From: CADCVW01 sp035644935
Lineage (GTDB): Bacteria > Pseudomonadota > Alphaproteobacteria > Sphingomonadales > Sphingomonadaceae
Length of the DNA stretch: 60,227 nt
Assembly (NCBI GenBank): GCA_035644935.1
Contig: DASQNO010000027.1
Coordinates: forward strand, 1 to 60,227
Direction: 5' to 3'
Made by a program: the position numbers and the translations under genes. The notes beneath the pieces were generated by a model. It was not told the DNA's origin, did no database searches, and saw only the letters and a program-made list of their open reading frames with translations. Position 1 is the stretch's first letter. Each line of letters opens with the position of its first letter. Of this stretch, positions 17,790 to 26,895 are shown in pieces.

Positions 17790-18464
17790 TCAGGCCGCCG
17801 GCTGCGACGCGCGCATCGCCGCCATGCGCTGGGCGATGGCCGCGCCCTTTTGCAGGACGTCGATCTCCGCCACCTTGGCCGCGGCCTGCGCGTCGGCGCG
17901 GACGTCGGTGACGACCCCCGCCCCGCCCATCGCCCGATCGAACGCGCGCTCGGCGCGCTCCACCTTGCGCGTCCGGTCGCGTCCGGGCGTCGGCGCGCGG
18001 TCCCCGCCCAGAGATGCATCGCGCCGCGCCGCCAGGAACGCGCCCAGCGCCTCGTCCATTTCGGCCTTGCGCGTGGCCAGCGCCGTCAGGCACTCCTCCA
18101 ATCGCGCTTCCTCCTCGCTTGCCGCCGTTTGCACCGCGTCCAGCTTGGTCGTCTGTTCCTCCAGCTCGATCTGCCGCGCGATCGCGGCCTCGGCCAGGTC
18201 CTCGCGCGACTGGCCGAGCGCGAACCGCGCCTTGCTCTCCAGCGCGGAAAGCTTCTCGGCGATCATGCGCTGCTGGCGCACGGCCTGCAGCCGCCGCGAA
18301 GTCGCCGCCTCGTGCTCGGCGCGCACTTCGTCAACGACGCGATCGACTTCGCGGATCGCCTCGGCCATCACCTTGGCGCCGCCGGCGCGCTCCATCTGGT
18401 CGACTGTGTCTTCGATGTTGGCTGAAATGACGCGTCGCACGCGCATGAAGATCGGTTCCGCCAT
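17790..18464 (-). CDS. pspA: PspA/IM30 family phage-shock protein
   Basis: A 224-residue, largely coiled-coil protein of the PspA/IM30 (ESCRT-III-like) family, which binds the inner membrane and stabilises it under envelope stress. The N-terminal amphipathic helix (FMRVRRVISANIEDTVDQME) is followed by heptad-rich helices (KVMAEAIREVDRVVDEVRAE, then QSREDLAEAAIARQIELEEQ), the normal arrangement. No pspF, pspB or pspC is nearby. It is divergent from lemA and the M48 peptidase, both membrane-stress families, separated by about 160 bases, so they may share a promoter region. Confidence 0.85.
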   Translation of the reverse strand: MAEPIFMRVRRVISANIEDTVDQMERAGGAKVMAEAIREVDRVVDEVRAEHEAATSRRLQAVRQQRMIAEKLSALESKARFALGQSREDLAEAAIARQIELEEQTTKLDAVQTAASEEEARLEECLTALATRKAEMDEALGAFLAARRDASLGGDRAPTPGRDRTRKVERAERAFDRAMGGAGVVTDVRADAQAAAKVAEIDVLQKGAAIAQRMAAMRASQPAA

Positions 18465-18627
18465 GTCTCATCCCCCGAACTGGTTGCACGGTCACACGCG
18501 ACGGTGCTGCAACGGAACCTGACGGACAATGCCTTAAGACGAGGTGAAAACGACGCCGCTTAAACGCGTCCTTAACAATGGCCGGGGCACACGGAACGCG
18601 ATCACAAGCGGCAAGGGGGCGTCGCAC

Positions 18628-19191
18628 ATGACCATTTTTCTGATCTGCCTGGCCGGCGCCGTGGCATTCGCGTTGTTGGCGGTATCCGCTACGCACAACC
18701 GGTTGATGCAGTTGGACGAACGCTGCGAGTCGGCCTTCGCCGACGTCGATGTGCAGCTCAAGCATCGCCACAATCTCATCCCGGGCCTGGTCGAGACGGT
18801 GCGCGGCTTCGCGTCGCACGAGCGCGGCGTCTTGACCGAAGTCACCCAGGCGCGCGCCGGCGCGCTGCAGGCCGCCGCCCCCAACATGCGGCTGGAGGCC
18901 GAAACGCAGCTTGGGCAAAGCCTCACTGCGCTGATGAGCGTGGTGGAGAAGTATCCCGAAATCGCCGCCTCCGGCCATTTTCGCGAGTTGCGCGCCGAAC
19001 TCAGCGACTCCGAAAATCGCATCACCGCGGCGCGGCGCTTCTACAATCTCGCGGTGGCCGAATATAACGCCACGCTGCGCCAGTTCCCCGGCAACCTCAT
19101 CGCGCAGCGCAAGCCGCTCGACCGCCGCCGGACCTTCGATCTGGGCGTCGAACGCGTCCTGATCGACGAACCCGTCCCCATCAGCTTCTAG
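18628..19191 (+). CDS. lemA: LemA family protein
   Basis: A 187-residue protein with an N-terminal membrane anchor (TIFLICLAGAVAFALLAVSA) and a helical LemA domain: HNRLMQLDERCESAFADVDV, QLKHRHNLIPGLVETVRGFA and RFYNLAVAEYNATLRQFPGN are hallmarks. LemA proteins are anchored with a large exposed helical bundle; their job is unclear. The chosen ATG (18628) leaves only a short leader; an in-frame ATG at 18544 would add 28 hydrophilic residues. The M48 metallopeptidase gene follows after 18 bases, a common pairing. Confidence 0.9.
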   Translation: MTIFLICLAGAVAFALLAVSATHNRLMQLDERCESAFADVDVQLKHRHNLIPGLVETVRGFASHERGVLTEVTQARAGALQAAAPNMRLEAETQLGQSLTALMSVVEKYPEIAASGHFRELRAELSDSENRITAARRFYNLAVAEYNATLRQFPGNLIAQRKPLDRRRTFDLGVERVLIDEPVPISF

Positions 19192-19209
19192 ACCAGGGCG
19201 GAGGCGGCG

Positions 19210-20436
19210 ATGCTGCGGGTCAACGGCTTCGTCGGCCATGTCCGACGCAACGACATGCTGTCGCTGGCGATGTTCGCAGGGTTTGCGCTCGCCTTTCAGA
19301 TGATCGCCGCGGCGGTGCTTTTCGTGCCGCTACTGATCTTCGACACCGCGCACGCACCGGTGCTCGGCAACGGAGCCTATTTCGCCCGCTACGCGTGGCT
19401 GATGCTGCTGCTGAGCTTCGGGCTGTTCCTGATCGGCTTCGGCCTGCACAGCGATCAGGTACGCGAAAGCGTCGGCTTCACGATCGTCGACCGTCGCTCG
19501 CATCCCCGCCTCGTCAACATCGTCGAACAAATGGCGATCGCCGCCGGCCTGCCCGCGCCCAAGGTCGGGCTGATCCCGTCCGGCGCGCGCAACGCCTTCG
19601 CCTGCGGCCACAGCCGCGCTTCGGCGACGGTGGTGGTCACCCGCGGCCTCGTTGAGGCGCTGGACGACGACGAACTGGCGGCGGTGATCGCGCACGAGAT
19701 CACGCACATTGCCAACGGCGACATCCGGTTGATGGCCGCAGCCAATATCATGATGGGCATCGTCGTCCGCTTCGAGAAGCTCAACATCCTCCGCGTCCGC
19801 GACGGCAAGCCGTCCGGCTGCCTGGTTTTCATGCCCGCGATCATGGTTCTGGTCATGTTCGCCGGCGCGCTGTCCAAGGCGGCGTTGACGCTGGCGCGCG
19901 TGTCCCGCCTGCTCCTGTCCACCTCGCGCGAATATATCGCGGACGCGGAGGCCGTGCGCCTGACGCACAACCCCGGCGCGCTGATCTCGGTGCTGCGCAA
20001 GATCGACGGCCGCAGCGAAGTGGAAGGCGTCGACGTCGCGGTCGATGCGATGATGATCGACGGGCTCGTCGAGGGTCCCTACGCGACGCACCCCAGCATC
20101 GCCGAACGCATCGCGACGCTGCTGGCGCTGTCGGGAGACATGGCGACGTCCGGCGGCCGCCGCCGCGATACGCGCCCCCTCGCCGACATCGTCGAACATC
20201 GGCCCGCCGGCGGCTTCGGGCGCAAGGGCCTCGCCAACCGCGCCGAACCGATCCCGCCGGCGCCGCCGCCGGTGATCGCGCCCAAGCTTCTCACCGCGCG
20301 CGTCAACAAGGGCGAGGAGCGCAATGCCTGGGGCCTCCTGCCGCGGCAGAGCCGCAGCCTCAACAATTCCGCCTTGCTGTTCATCGTACTGCCGCTGGTG
20401 CTCTCGATCATTTTCATCGACATGCCGAACAATTAG
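19210..20436 (+). CDS. M48 family membrane zinc metallopeptidase (HtpX-like)
   Basis: A 408-residue inner-membrane protease. Two N-terminal hydrophobic segments (LAMFAGFALAFQMIAAAVLF and AWLMLLLSFGLFLIGFGLHS) precede the zinc site HEITHIANGD and a third metal ligand within the EYIADAEAVRL segment, as in HtpX/Ste24 relatives. A later membrane helix (AIMVLVMFAGALSKAALTLA) and a final hydrophobic C-terminus (LLFIVLPLVLSIIFIDM) complete the layout. The C-terminal extension after the catalytic domain is longer than in classical HtpX. With pspA and lemA next door, a role in membrane-protein quality control is likely, but inferred. Confidence 0.88.
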   Translation: MLRVNGFVGHVRRNDMLSLAMFAGFALAFQMIAAAVLFVPLLIFDTAHAPVLGNGAYFARYAWLMLLLSFGLFLIGFGLHSDQVRESVGFTIVDRRSHPRLVNIVEQMAIAAGLPAPKVGLIPSGARNAFACGHSRASATVVVTRGLVEALDDDELAAVIAHEITHIANGDIRLMAAANIMMGIVVRFEKLNILRVRDGKPSGCLVFMPAIMVLVMFAGALSKAALTLARVSRLLLSTSREYIADAEAVRLTHNPGALISVLRKIDGRSEVEGVDVAVDAMMIDGLVEGPYATHPSIAERIATLLALSGDMATSGGRRRDTRPLADIVEHRPAGGFGRKGLANRAEPIPPAPPPVIAPKLLTARVNKGEERNAWGLLPRQSRSLNNSALLFIVLPLVLSIIFIDMPNN

Positions 20437-20460
20437 GATAACGGGCGCGCCGCCGCGCGC

Positions 20461-20489
20461 TTGACCCGCACGCCCGCCGCCCCTAACCG
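20461..20489 (+). promoter_or_regulatory. Possible promoter of tRNA-Glu
   Basis: TTGACC at 20461-20466 and TAACCG at 20484-20489 are spaced by 17 bases, ending 14 bases before the tRNA. The -10 match is weak, as is common in high-GC alphaproteobacteria. Confidence 0.4.
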
Positions 20490-20503
20490 GCGTGTCGGCC
20501 GTT

Positions 20504-20578
20504 GGCCCCTTCGTCTAGTGGTTAGGACGCGGCCCTTTCACGGCTGAAACACGGGTTCAAGTCCCGTAGGGGTCACCA
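20504..20578 (+). tRNA. tRNA-Glu (anticodon TTC)
   Basis: A 75-base cloverleaf with acceptor GGCCCCT pairing AGGGGTC, discriminator A and an encoded CCA. The anticodon loop CTTTCAC gives TTC, and the T-arm is CGGGTTCAAGTCCCG. This identifies glutamate. The 3' end of this gene is repeated at 48188-48205 and is the integration site of the following island. Confidence 0.97.
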
Positions 20579-20581
20579 CGC
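20564..20581. other. Left attachment site (tRNA 3' end)
   Basis: CCGTAGGGGTCACCACGC covers the 3' end of the tRNA-Glu T-arm and acceptor plus three bases beyond. The same 18 bases with one G-to-A change occur at 48188-48205. Tyrosine recombinases typically use tRNA 3' ends, leaving the host tRNA intact on one side, as here. Confidence 0.75.
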
Positions 20582-20588
20582 GCGCAAA

Positions 20589-20992
20589 TCAGCCAATTTT
20601 GGCACGCGTCTTGTTTGCGTTTGCCCCCGCAAATTGCAGAATTTTGCCCCCGGTAATTCTTTCAGCGGCTCCACGTGCTATGACAAGGGCGCGCGCGCGC
20701 TTGCCATAGTGGCGGACCATCTCGGTCGACATGCTCAAGATTGAACCGACTTCGCGTCGCTCAGGCCGAGCTCTAGCAAGTAACAACATGCATTCTTGCG
20801 GAGCCCGTGGAAGGTGAAGCTGGCACCCGGCGGGATAACCCCGCGTGCCTCGATATCGCTTAGAACTTGCCGCACCGGCTCGCTTGCCATCAGTCTGCGA
20901 ATGCGTTCCTGGAGCGCGTCTGTCCCAGAGAAAGGTCCGCCTGACCTATCGTAAAGCAAGGTGACTGCTCGGCGCTCGAGGCGTTATACTCC
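20589..20992 (-). pseudogene. Tyrosine recombinase, C-terminal remnant with frameshift
   Basis: On the minus strand the first frame (from about 20992 to 20735) reads a recombinase catalytic segment including PGASFTFHGLRKNACCYLLE, i.e. the HxxR motif. After a one-base shift near 20756 the reading continues in a second frame (20789-20589) as VGSILSMSTEMVRHYGKRAR, with the tyrosine nucleophile in MVRHYGK. A TAA stop just upstream of 20992 cuts off everything before, so the N-terminal and core-binding domains are missing. About 110 catalytic-domain residues survive. Its end lies 11 bases from the tRNA, where the integrase of a tRNA island would be expected. Confidence 0.8.
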
Positions 20993-21332
20993 GCAAGCCA
21001 AAACGGGTGCAGCGGCACCGCGACATGCTTGCCTGCCCGCGCACCTCCAGGTTATCTGACCCGTTTAAGCTGCTGAAACTGCTTAATGTGGCGGCCGTGC
21101 CAGCTATGCTGCAGCCTGACTGCGTCACCGATCCGCTGGCCGAGAGAAAGCCCAGTAGGTGCGGTAGCGGATGTCCGCTTTCCACCCTTAGCGGACGTTC
21201 GGCTGATGGTTCGCCTTCGACCCACTACGCACATGCGCAGGCGGTGCGAAACTCGCCGGAAGCCCGCGGCTTTCACTATTCTCATTACCCTGTTCAGATG
21301 GTTTAAACGGCGGAGCGGCCACGGGCAGGAGT
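20993..21332. other. Gene-free stretch with a palindromic repeat
   Basis: No convincing coding region. It contains, at 21170-21200, GATGTCCGC then TTTCCACCCTTA then GCGGACGTT, a hairpin-like element that recurs in better form at 27518-27546. Possible frames here are mixed and short. Confidence 0.5.
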
Positions 21333-21977
21333 ATGAAAACGAAAAGCACGCTCCTGAGCCTATTCGTCTTGGCATTGTTCGGAAGCCCAGCAGCACTCGC
21401 CGCCATGCCTCCTGCTCAGGCTTGGGAAATCGGCCCTTGGGTGCGAGGAAAGAACTATTCCGTCGGCATGCCGGCACGCCCGAGCCCCGGGCCACAGGGC
21501 TCGGTTGTGATGGAGTTGCCCGTTATCGGCTCAGGAGAAGTGGACGCCCTAACGACCGCTATGGGACCTCTGGTCGGGGTCAGGAAGATCACAATGCGAT
21601 ACCGCATAGAGGCCCCTCGCGGGACGCGCTTCGTGGCGGTCGAGATGCCGCACGAGCCAGCCACGGTATCGTTTTATTTCCAACGAGCCGGGGACAACTG
21701 GAGTGGGAGGCTGCTTAACGGTTCTTATCGTTGGTATGCCCCGGCTCGGGCGGTCGTGCCGCTAACTCAGGGCGAGCACACTGTCACCGTGCGGCTCAAC
21801 GAGACATGGACTAACGTGAACGGCCGACCCAATCACGAGCTCCCGCAGGATTTTACCGCCGCACTGCAGAACACGGCGCGGCTCGGGCTAGCCTTCGGCT
21901 CCCCTTCACGCCGAAGCCACGGCGTTTACGCAACCCGGCCGGCGCGGTTCACACTGCTGAGCCTGGATTTAAACTGA
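21333..21977 (+). CDS. Exported protein of unknown function
   Basis: A 214-residue protein with a clear signal peptide (MKTKSTLLSLFVLALFGSPA, then ALAA cleavage region). The mature part is rich in beta-prone stretches: SVVMELPVIGSGEVDALTTA, ITMRYRIEAPRGTRFVAVEM, and a WSGRLLNGSYRW patch. This suggests a beta-sandwich domain, perhaps carbohydrate-binding. I do not recognise a family. The gene is alone between repeat-rich stretches, with AGGAG six bases upstream of the ATG. Confidence 0.65.
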   Translation: MKTKSTLLSLFVLALFGSPAALAAMPPAQAWEIGPWVRGKNYSVGMPARPSPGPQGSVVMELPVIGSGEVDALTTAMGPLVGVRKITMRYRIEAPRGTRFVAVEMPHEPATVSFYFQRAGDNWSGRLLNGSYRWYAPARAVVPLTQGEHTVTVRLNETWTNVNGRPNHELPQDFTAALQNTARLGLAFGSPSRRSHGVYATRPARFTLLSLDLN

Positions 21978-22620
21978 AACGACTCGGTCGAATGTCCGCT
22001 CTCCACCCGAAACAGACAGTCGCGAAGCCTGCTAAGCGCCCATTCTAGTCAGTTCGGATAGCGCCTTCCGCACCCGGAAGCAGATGTTTCTACAGCTCGC
22101 AGGTAGAAACGGTTAAGCGTCACCCCGACGTTATAGAATACCTTCATTGTTTGCGTGAGTAGAAAGGAACACAACCTGGCACGACGGCGCTCAAACGCTC
22201 CAGTATGTCGTGCGTCCGGCTACCGCAGTCCGGTTTGCAACCGACCGGCAGCTCGCATCAACCCCCTTTCTGCATAAACCGCAAAAACGTGTTGCCCGGC
22301 GCCAGCCGAAATCTGGGACCTGTAAGTCTTATGCGAGCAAACGAGGAGCCGCAGCGGTGCGTTACAACTTGCTATGACGGTCCGGTCTGCGCGCCTTGGA
22401 ACTATGACCTTCAGCGAGGACTGGGCTGCGGCGCCGACGAGAAGGAAGCCCGCCTAACTGCGGAGTTTTGGCTCCTCAAAAATTGGAGAGCAGCTGTGCT
22501 ATAAGACAAACCGCAACCTAGAATTCCCACCCCTCTCAAAAGCGCAGCGGATCAGTTCAGACGTGCAACGGCTACCCTCACCTGATTATGAGGCGGCTGA
22601 TCGAGCCCGAGTCCCACTCC
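21978..22620. other. Gene-free stretch with small repeats
   Basis: No supported gene. Near 21991 lies AATGTCCGCTCTCCACCC, a one-sided version of the element at 21170 and 27518. At 22086-22110 GTTTCTAC faces GTAGAAAC around a 9-base loop, a hairpin without a T-run. An open frame at 22205-22504 has no recognisable content and is not annotated. Confidence 0.5.
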
Positions 22621-24750
22621 TCAGGACTCCTTCCTTCTCAGCCCTGCTTCCGAGACGTCTTCCAGCGGGCGAACTTCTCGCGTGCCCGAGACTGGCGCGA
22701 ACGAAGGAAATGACGCTGGTCGCTTACCATCAACGAGCCAATGCCAATGGTAGAAGCCTTCGCTGATCGGCACGGTCACGCGCCAGGACCCGTTCTGGAG
22801 AAGCGCATCGATCGGCTTACTGGTGAAGTCGCCAGCGATCTGCACCTTCTGCGCCGCGGAAGGTGCTTCGACGTCGAAGGTCACCATCTCACCCATCGGT
22901 CTGCGCAGCAGAAGCTTGCGCTCAGGATCTAGACGGACGGAGGTGACTGGTCCAACGTCGGCGATGTTGAACGCGCTTTCGCGCGCATTGATCTGATACC
23001 GACGGCGAAACACACCGGAGGCCGTGACGAGCTCCACAGTGAGCGGCAGATCGAAGACCGGGCCGGTTTGGGCGATGCGCAGCCGCCCTCCCTCGGTTCT
23101 CGCGGTCAGATCCGGGGTGACCTCTTCTTCGATCCATGGCCGCAGTATCGGCCAGACATCGTAGCCGGCTGAGCGGGACATCGCCGTTGTGAACTCCGGA
23201 ACGCCGGCAGGACCGCTCTTCAGGTCCATGAAACTGCGCAAGCCGCGCAGGAAAACCGCCTCGCCCAAACGGTCCCTTAGCATTCGGAAGATCCAGGGAC
23301 CCTTGGTGTAGGCAACACCGCGATTGTTGTAGTCGGTGAGGATGCCTACGGCGCCTTCGGAGCCGCTCAGTTCGTATCTGTTGCGATACGTATCCCAGAA
23401 GGCCTTTTCTGCGTCCGGCCCCTGAACCACCCCGACCAGATAGGACTCAGCGAACGTAGCCCAGCCCTCCATGAGGAGAAAACGCCCGCCTCCCGTTCCT
23501 CTAGTCCACGCGTGGGCCATCTCATGTCCCAACGCGAAGCCAGCATGTATACCGCTGCGTGGTCTCAAGGCTCCGCCGCCCGTGCCGGCCACGATGGTGT
23601 TGTTTGTCAGGATGTTCCAGTGATCCATCTTGGCGCTGCGACGTTCAGAAATGGCGAAATAGTTGAACTGTGGTGGTCCAAACTGGCGGGTCAGATGGTC
23701 GTGTGTCCATCGGAACGCAGCCTTGATTTGCGCATGGTCAGGCCTGAACTCCGGGCCCGCGAAGATGCTCAGGCGCGTGTCGCCAAACGTGATCTCCGAA
23801 GGCGTCCACGCGACATCGTATCCAAGCGAGAGTCCAAAAGTGGGGATCGTGGACTTGCCCGTAACCTGTCGAATGCCGCCGCGAACCGTATCCTGCTGGG
23901 GAATGCTCGTTGAAAGTTGATAGCGAGCCGGGATGCGAGCAACCACTAGGAAATCGGCCATGTCGGCCTCGGTTCGATAGTTCAGGATCGGAAGCCATAT
24001 TTCTTGATCGCGGATGAAGCCGTGATCGGTACCGATGGCCAGCGTGTTGGAAGAAGCCGGCCCCGGCGGCACAGAGTAGGTAAGCTCCAGCACTCTGTTC
24101 CGGCCCGCGGGACTCTGCACCCACAACAGTCCCCCGCTGAACGAATGGCGAGCCTGGCGTCCATCCAGCCTGACGGCTGCCAGAGCCGCGCTCCGGTTGA
24201 GCCGCACTGCGATGCCTTCGGCTCGGTCGACGCGAACGTTAAGACGCGTTTTAACGTCGATGCCACTGCCGGGGCGAATGTCGACCGTGACGTCCTGTCG
24301 CCGGATGCTGCTGTCGGCGTCAATCGGGAGATGCCGCGTCAGCCTCCAGCCTTGCGGTGTTCGCTGCGCCTCATAAAGACCTGAGAAGCCCCGCGACAGG
24401 ATTGTCTCGCCACCGGGATTGCCGTAGTCGAAATGACCGGTCAGCAGCAGGACTGCACGACCTCCTCCTTCCGACAACACCTTTGCATCACCCGGCACCC
24501 GCCTGCGGTTGTCTGCCACCGCGGAGGCAAGCAGGCGACGGCCCTCCTCATGCGGATAGACTTCGTTGAAACTTTGGGGAGTTCCGTTTGCGAAGCGCTC
24601 GAGCACAAGGTTGGCAAGTTCCGTCGGCGAGGCAGCTGCGGTCATGCCGGCAGCCAAGGCTTCCACTGGTCGCACGGCCTGTCCGAACGCGGGAGAACCG
24701 CTTGCAATAAGCAGGCTCAAAATACACCCGCTCGCACCCAAGACCCTCAT
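22621..24750 (-). CDS. Exported M1-like zinc metallopeptidase with CBM48-like C-terminal domain
   Basis: A 709-residue protein. ATG at 24750 gives a good signal peptide (MRVLGASGCILSLLIASGSP, cleavage near FGQA); another ATG is at 24768. The first 300 residues are beta-rich, like the N-terminal saddle of M1 aminopeptidases. The zinc site is HEMAHAW with the glutamate in LLMEGWATFAES; the spacing to that glutamate is 14 residues, shorter than the 18 usual in M1. A helical domain follows. The last 85 residues (EMVTFDVEAPSAAQKVQIAG, then FYHWHWLVDGK) resemble a CBM48/AMPK glycogen-binding fold. It should be periplasmic or secreted. Substrate unknown. Confidence 0.8.
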   Translation of the reverse strand: MRVLGASGCILSLLIASGSPAFGQAVRPVEALAAGMTAAASPTELANLVLERFANGTPQSFNEVYPHEEGRRLLASAVADNRRRVPGDAKVLSEGGGRAVLLLTGHFDYGNPGGETILSRGFSGLYEAQRTPQGWRLTRHLPIDADSSIRRQDVTVDIRPGSGIDVKTRLNVRVDRAEGIAVRLNRSAALAAVRLDGRQARHSFSGGLLWVQSPAGRNRVLELTYSVPPGPASSNTLAIGTDHGFIRDQEIWLPILNYRTEADMADFLVVARIPARYQLSTSIPQQDTVRGGIRQVTGKSTIPTFGLSLGYDVAWTPSEITFGDTRLSIFAGPEFRPDHAQIKAAFRWTHDHLTRQFGPPQFNYFAISERRSAKMDHWNILTNNTIVAGTGGGALRPRSGIHAGFALGHEMAHAWTRGTGGGRFLLMEGWATFAESYLVGVVQGPDAEKAFWDTYRNRYELSGSEGAVGILTDYNNRGVAYTKGPWIFRMLRDRLGEAVFLRGLRSFMDLKSGPAGVPEFTTAMSRSAGYDVWPILRPWIEEEVTPDLTARTEGGRLRIAQTGPVFDLPLTVELVTASGVFRRRYQINARESAFNIADVGPVTSVRLDPERKLLLRRPMGEMVTFDVEAPSAAQKVQIAGDFTSKPIDALLQNGSWRVTVPISEGFYHWHWLVDGKRPASFPSFAPVSGTREVRPLEDVSEAGLRRKES

Positions 24751-24929
24751 GCTCCTCTCCCACGTCATCTTGGTAAAAAGGTACGTATCTGTTTACACCG
24801 TGGTCAAGTTCGCGGGTAGGTATATCGTAGAGACGAGCACCCCTTCCAGATCGGACTTCGTCAGGCACATCTCGGCTGGCGGCGGGTGTGCTCGGGTCCA
24901 GTCCCGCCCATCCGAAAGCCTTGTTCGTT

Positions 24930-25160
24930 CGGGCGTAGCTTGCCGCGCGCGGCCGCGACTTCGAACGCGCTCGCGAACTGCTCTGGCGGATCGGGCCGCG
25001 ACTGGACGACCGCTTCGGCACGCCGCTGCTCGCGGTCCAGGTCAATGCGGGCCTTGGCGATCGCGCCGCCGCTGTGGCGCGGCTGGAAAAGCTCGCTGCC
25101 GTACGCCCTTCCGATCCGACCATCCGCGCCATCGTTTCGGCAATCCAAGCCGGATCGTAG
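24930..25160 (+). pseudogene. Remnant of a TPR-type protein (C-terminal part)
   Basis: In one frame, ending at TAG 25158-25160, the DNA reads RDFERARELLWRIGPRLDDR, then LLAVQVNAGLGDRAAAVARL and EKLAAVRPSDPTIRAIVSAI. This helix-turn-helix periodicity looks like the last tetratricopeptide repeats of a larger protein. No start and no earlier domain can be found upstream, and the base composition is higher in GC than its surroundings. It is probably a broken piece of an unrelated gene caught in the island. The left boundary is approximate. Confidence 0.4.
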
Positions 25161-25285
25161 CGCGTCCAAGTGGGGCTCTGGCGGCTCAAAGTCAGAGAGC
25201 TGTGAACGTCAGCTCTCCACCTACCGCAGATGACGACGCTTGGCGCATTCCCACTGCTGAGTTGGTGGCCCTGAGGCTGGGTTGC

Positions 25286-25834
25286 TCACGGCATCGCTGC
25301 TGCATCCTCGAACGCCCACTGCCACATCGTCCGGCCGGGTGCGAAAGCAGTGATGCCGGCAATGACTAGCGCTCCGAGGAAGAAGTTTCGTAGGTGCCGC
25401 TTATGGGTCGCGATCGCCCCTTGGCGTGCAGAGATGATCGCCTGTGGCACGGCGACGAACGTCAGCAGGGTGAACGCGTGTATCCAGCTAAACTGACCGT
25501 CGTTGACGTTCCGGATGAAGATCGTCGCGAGTGCGGTTACGAACATCATCGCCAACCATATGCGGCCGAGAGCCTTGTGCCGCGCCCCGCCCTTTCGTGA
25601 GAAGATGACGTAGGCTCCCAAAGGAATGGCGGGGATTACGGTGACCAAGTGCGCGGCAAGAGCCCAATCACGTACCCACGGCGTCGGTGGAGCGAAGCCG
25701 AAGATCCATCGTAAGACGGCGTAGGCGCACAGCGCGAACAAGAGCATCGAGGCCGACACGACCCCGATGCGCATGGCGGGCGGCAGGTCGAACGCCTGCC
25801 TTGGCAGGCGCGATGCAGGCGCAGGGGCGTTCAT
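25286..25834 (-). CDS. DUF2306-type membrane protein
   Basis: A 182-residue protein with four predicted helices: VVSASMLLFALCAYAVLRWI, WALAAHLVTVIPAIPLGAYV, IWLAMMFVTALATIFIRN and FFLGALVIAGITAFAPGR. The SRKGGARHKALGRIWLAMMF and ATHKRHLRNFFLGAL segments are characteristic of DUF2306. The family is uncharacterised. It is divergent from the LytTR regulator at 25970 across 135 bases, a classic regulator-target layout, so the regulator may control it. That is inference. Confidence 0.75.
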   Translation of the reverse strand: MNAPAPASRLPRQAFDLPPAMRIGVVSASMLLFALCAYAVLRWIFGFAPPTPWVRDWALAAHLVTVIPAIPLGAYVIFSRKGGARHKALGRIWLAMMFVTALATIFIRNVNDGQFSWIHAFTLLTFVAVPQAIISARQGAIATHKRHLRNFFLGALVIAGITAFAPGRTMWQWAFEDAAAMP

Positions 25835-25969
25835 GATCAGCGTTTCTCTGAGGTGTGTCCTCTCATTCTGACGTGTGCCGCTTTGTCGGCAACAGCGCAT
25901 GCGTTAGATGGTCTATGACTTCGTGAAACGTGCCGAGCAGGCCTTGGGCGCCGGTTCGCGAAGCGCCAA

Positions 25970-26779
25970 TTGGCGGGAGACGATGTGCCGACGCTGCGCG
26001 AATTGGTGATCGAGTGGGCGGTGATGATCCCGATCGGCGTCTCACTCGCCGCGCTCGGGCCGTTCGGGAGCTTCGCTCTTGGATCGTTCGGCGCCCGGCT
26101 CCTGTACTGGATGCCGGCAGCCTTTCTTGGCTACGCCATTTTCCGCCCGTTCACTCTGGCTGCCGCCTACACGGCGAATAGGTTGAAGTTTCCTGAGCTA
26201 CCCACGCTGAGCGTCGGAATTCTCGTAGCGGCGGTGCCCGGGACGTTCGCTATAGCTTACTTCGGCGGGTACCGCGGCGGCGCTGAGCCGCGGTTCGACG
26301 AGCTTTTCCAGCTCTATGTGCAGGTGGGGCTGATCGGTGTCCTCGTGACAATCGTGTTCGTTCTACTCGGCCGTGGGCAGCACTTGCCGACGGCTAAGCC
26401 GCTCGATGAAACCTCGACCGCTTCGATGCCGCTGCCGGTGCCGGTGCAGCATGAGCTGCCGACGAGCACTCCGTTCCTGGATCGGCTCCCAATCGCGTGG
26501 CGCGACCAACTCATAGCGCTGGAAATGGAGGACCATTACGTCCGAGCGCATGGACCTGGCATCAGCACCCTCATACTTCTGCGCATGCGCGATGCGGAAG
26601 GTGAACTTGCGGGCCTCGATGGACTTCGCGTTCACCGCAGCTGGTGGGTCGCACGAAGCGCCGTAGAGCAGGTGCTGCGCGACGGTCGCAATCTGAAGCT
26701 ACGGCTGAAAGGTGGGCTGGAGGCTCCTGTCGCCCGCGACCGTGTCGCGGCTATCAAGGACGCCGGGCTGCTGGACTGA
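25970..26779 (+). CDS. Membrane-anchored LytTR-family transcriptional regulator
   Basis: A 269-residue protein. Four hydrophobic segments lie in the first 140 residues (WAVMIPIGVSLAALGPFGSF; LLYWMPAAFLGYAIFRPFTL; LSVGILVAAVPGTFAIAYFG; VGLIGVLVTIVFVLLGRG). A linker follows, then a LytTR DNA-binding domain from about residue 175: ALEMEDHYVRAHGPG, then VHRSWWVARSAVEQV and LKLRLKGGLEAPVARDRVAA. There is no receiver domain, so it senses through its membrane part or a partner. The TTG at 25970 or the in-frame GTG at 25985 is the start. It is divergent from the DUF2306 gene. A second protein of the same build lies at 39615-40430. Confidence 0.82.
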   Translation: MAGDDVPTLRELVIEWAVMIPIGVSLAALGPFGSFALGSFGARLLYWMPAAFLGYAIFRPFTLAAAYTANRLKFPELPTLSVGILVAAVPGTFAIAYFGGYRGGAEPRFDELFQLYVQVGLIGVLVTIVFVLLGRGQHLPTAKPLDETSTASMPLPVPVQHELPTSTPFLDRLPIAWRDQLIALEMEDHYVRAHGPGISTLILLRMRDAEGELAGLDGLRVHRSWWVARSAVEQVLRDGRNLKLRLKGGLEAPVARDRVAAIKDAGLLD

Positions 26780-26895
26780 GTGGCGCTTATGAAAAGACTG
26801 CCTGAGCTGCACCAAAGCCCGACGCAGAAAACGATCAGCTGTTTGCCCGCTTTCCGCCCATTGCGCACGTTCGAAGTACCGGTAGGTCCGCCCTA

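Noticed and set aside
22205..22504. 99-codon open frame in the island
   Set aside because: No domain, signal or ribosome binding site; amino-acid use looks random.
24775..24840. Operator or promoter in front of the metallopeptidase gene (TTGACC with GTAAACAGATACGTAC)
   Set aside because: A -35-like hexamer and a partly symmetrical stretch are visible, but no clear -10 or regulator is nearby, so it is not listed as a feature.
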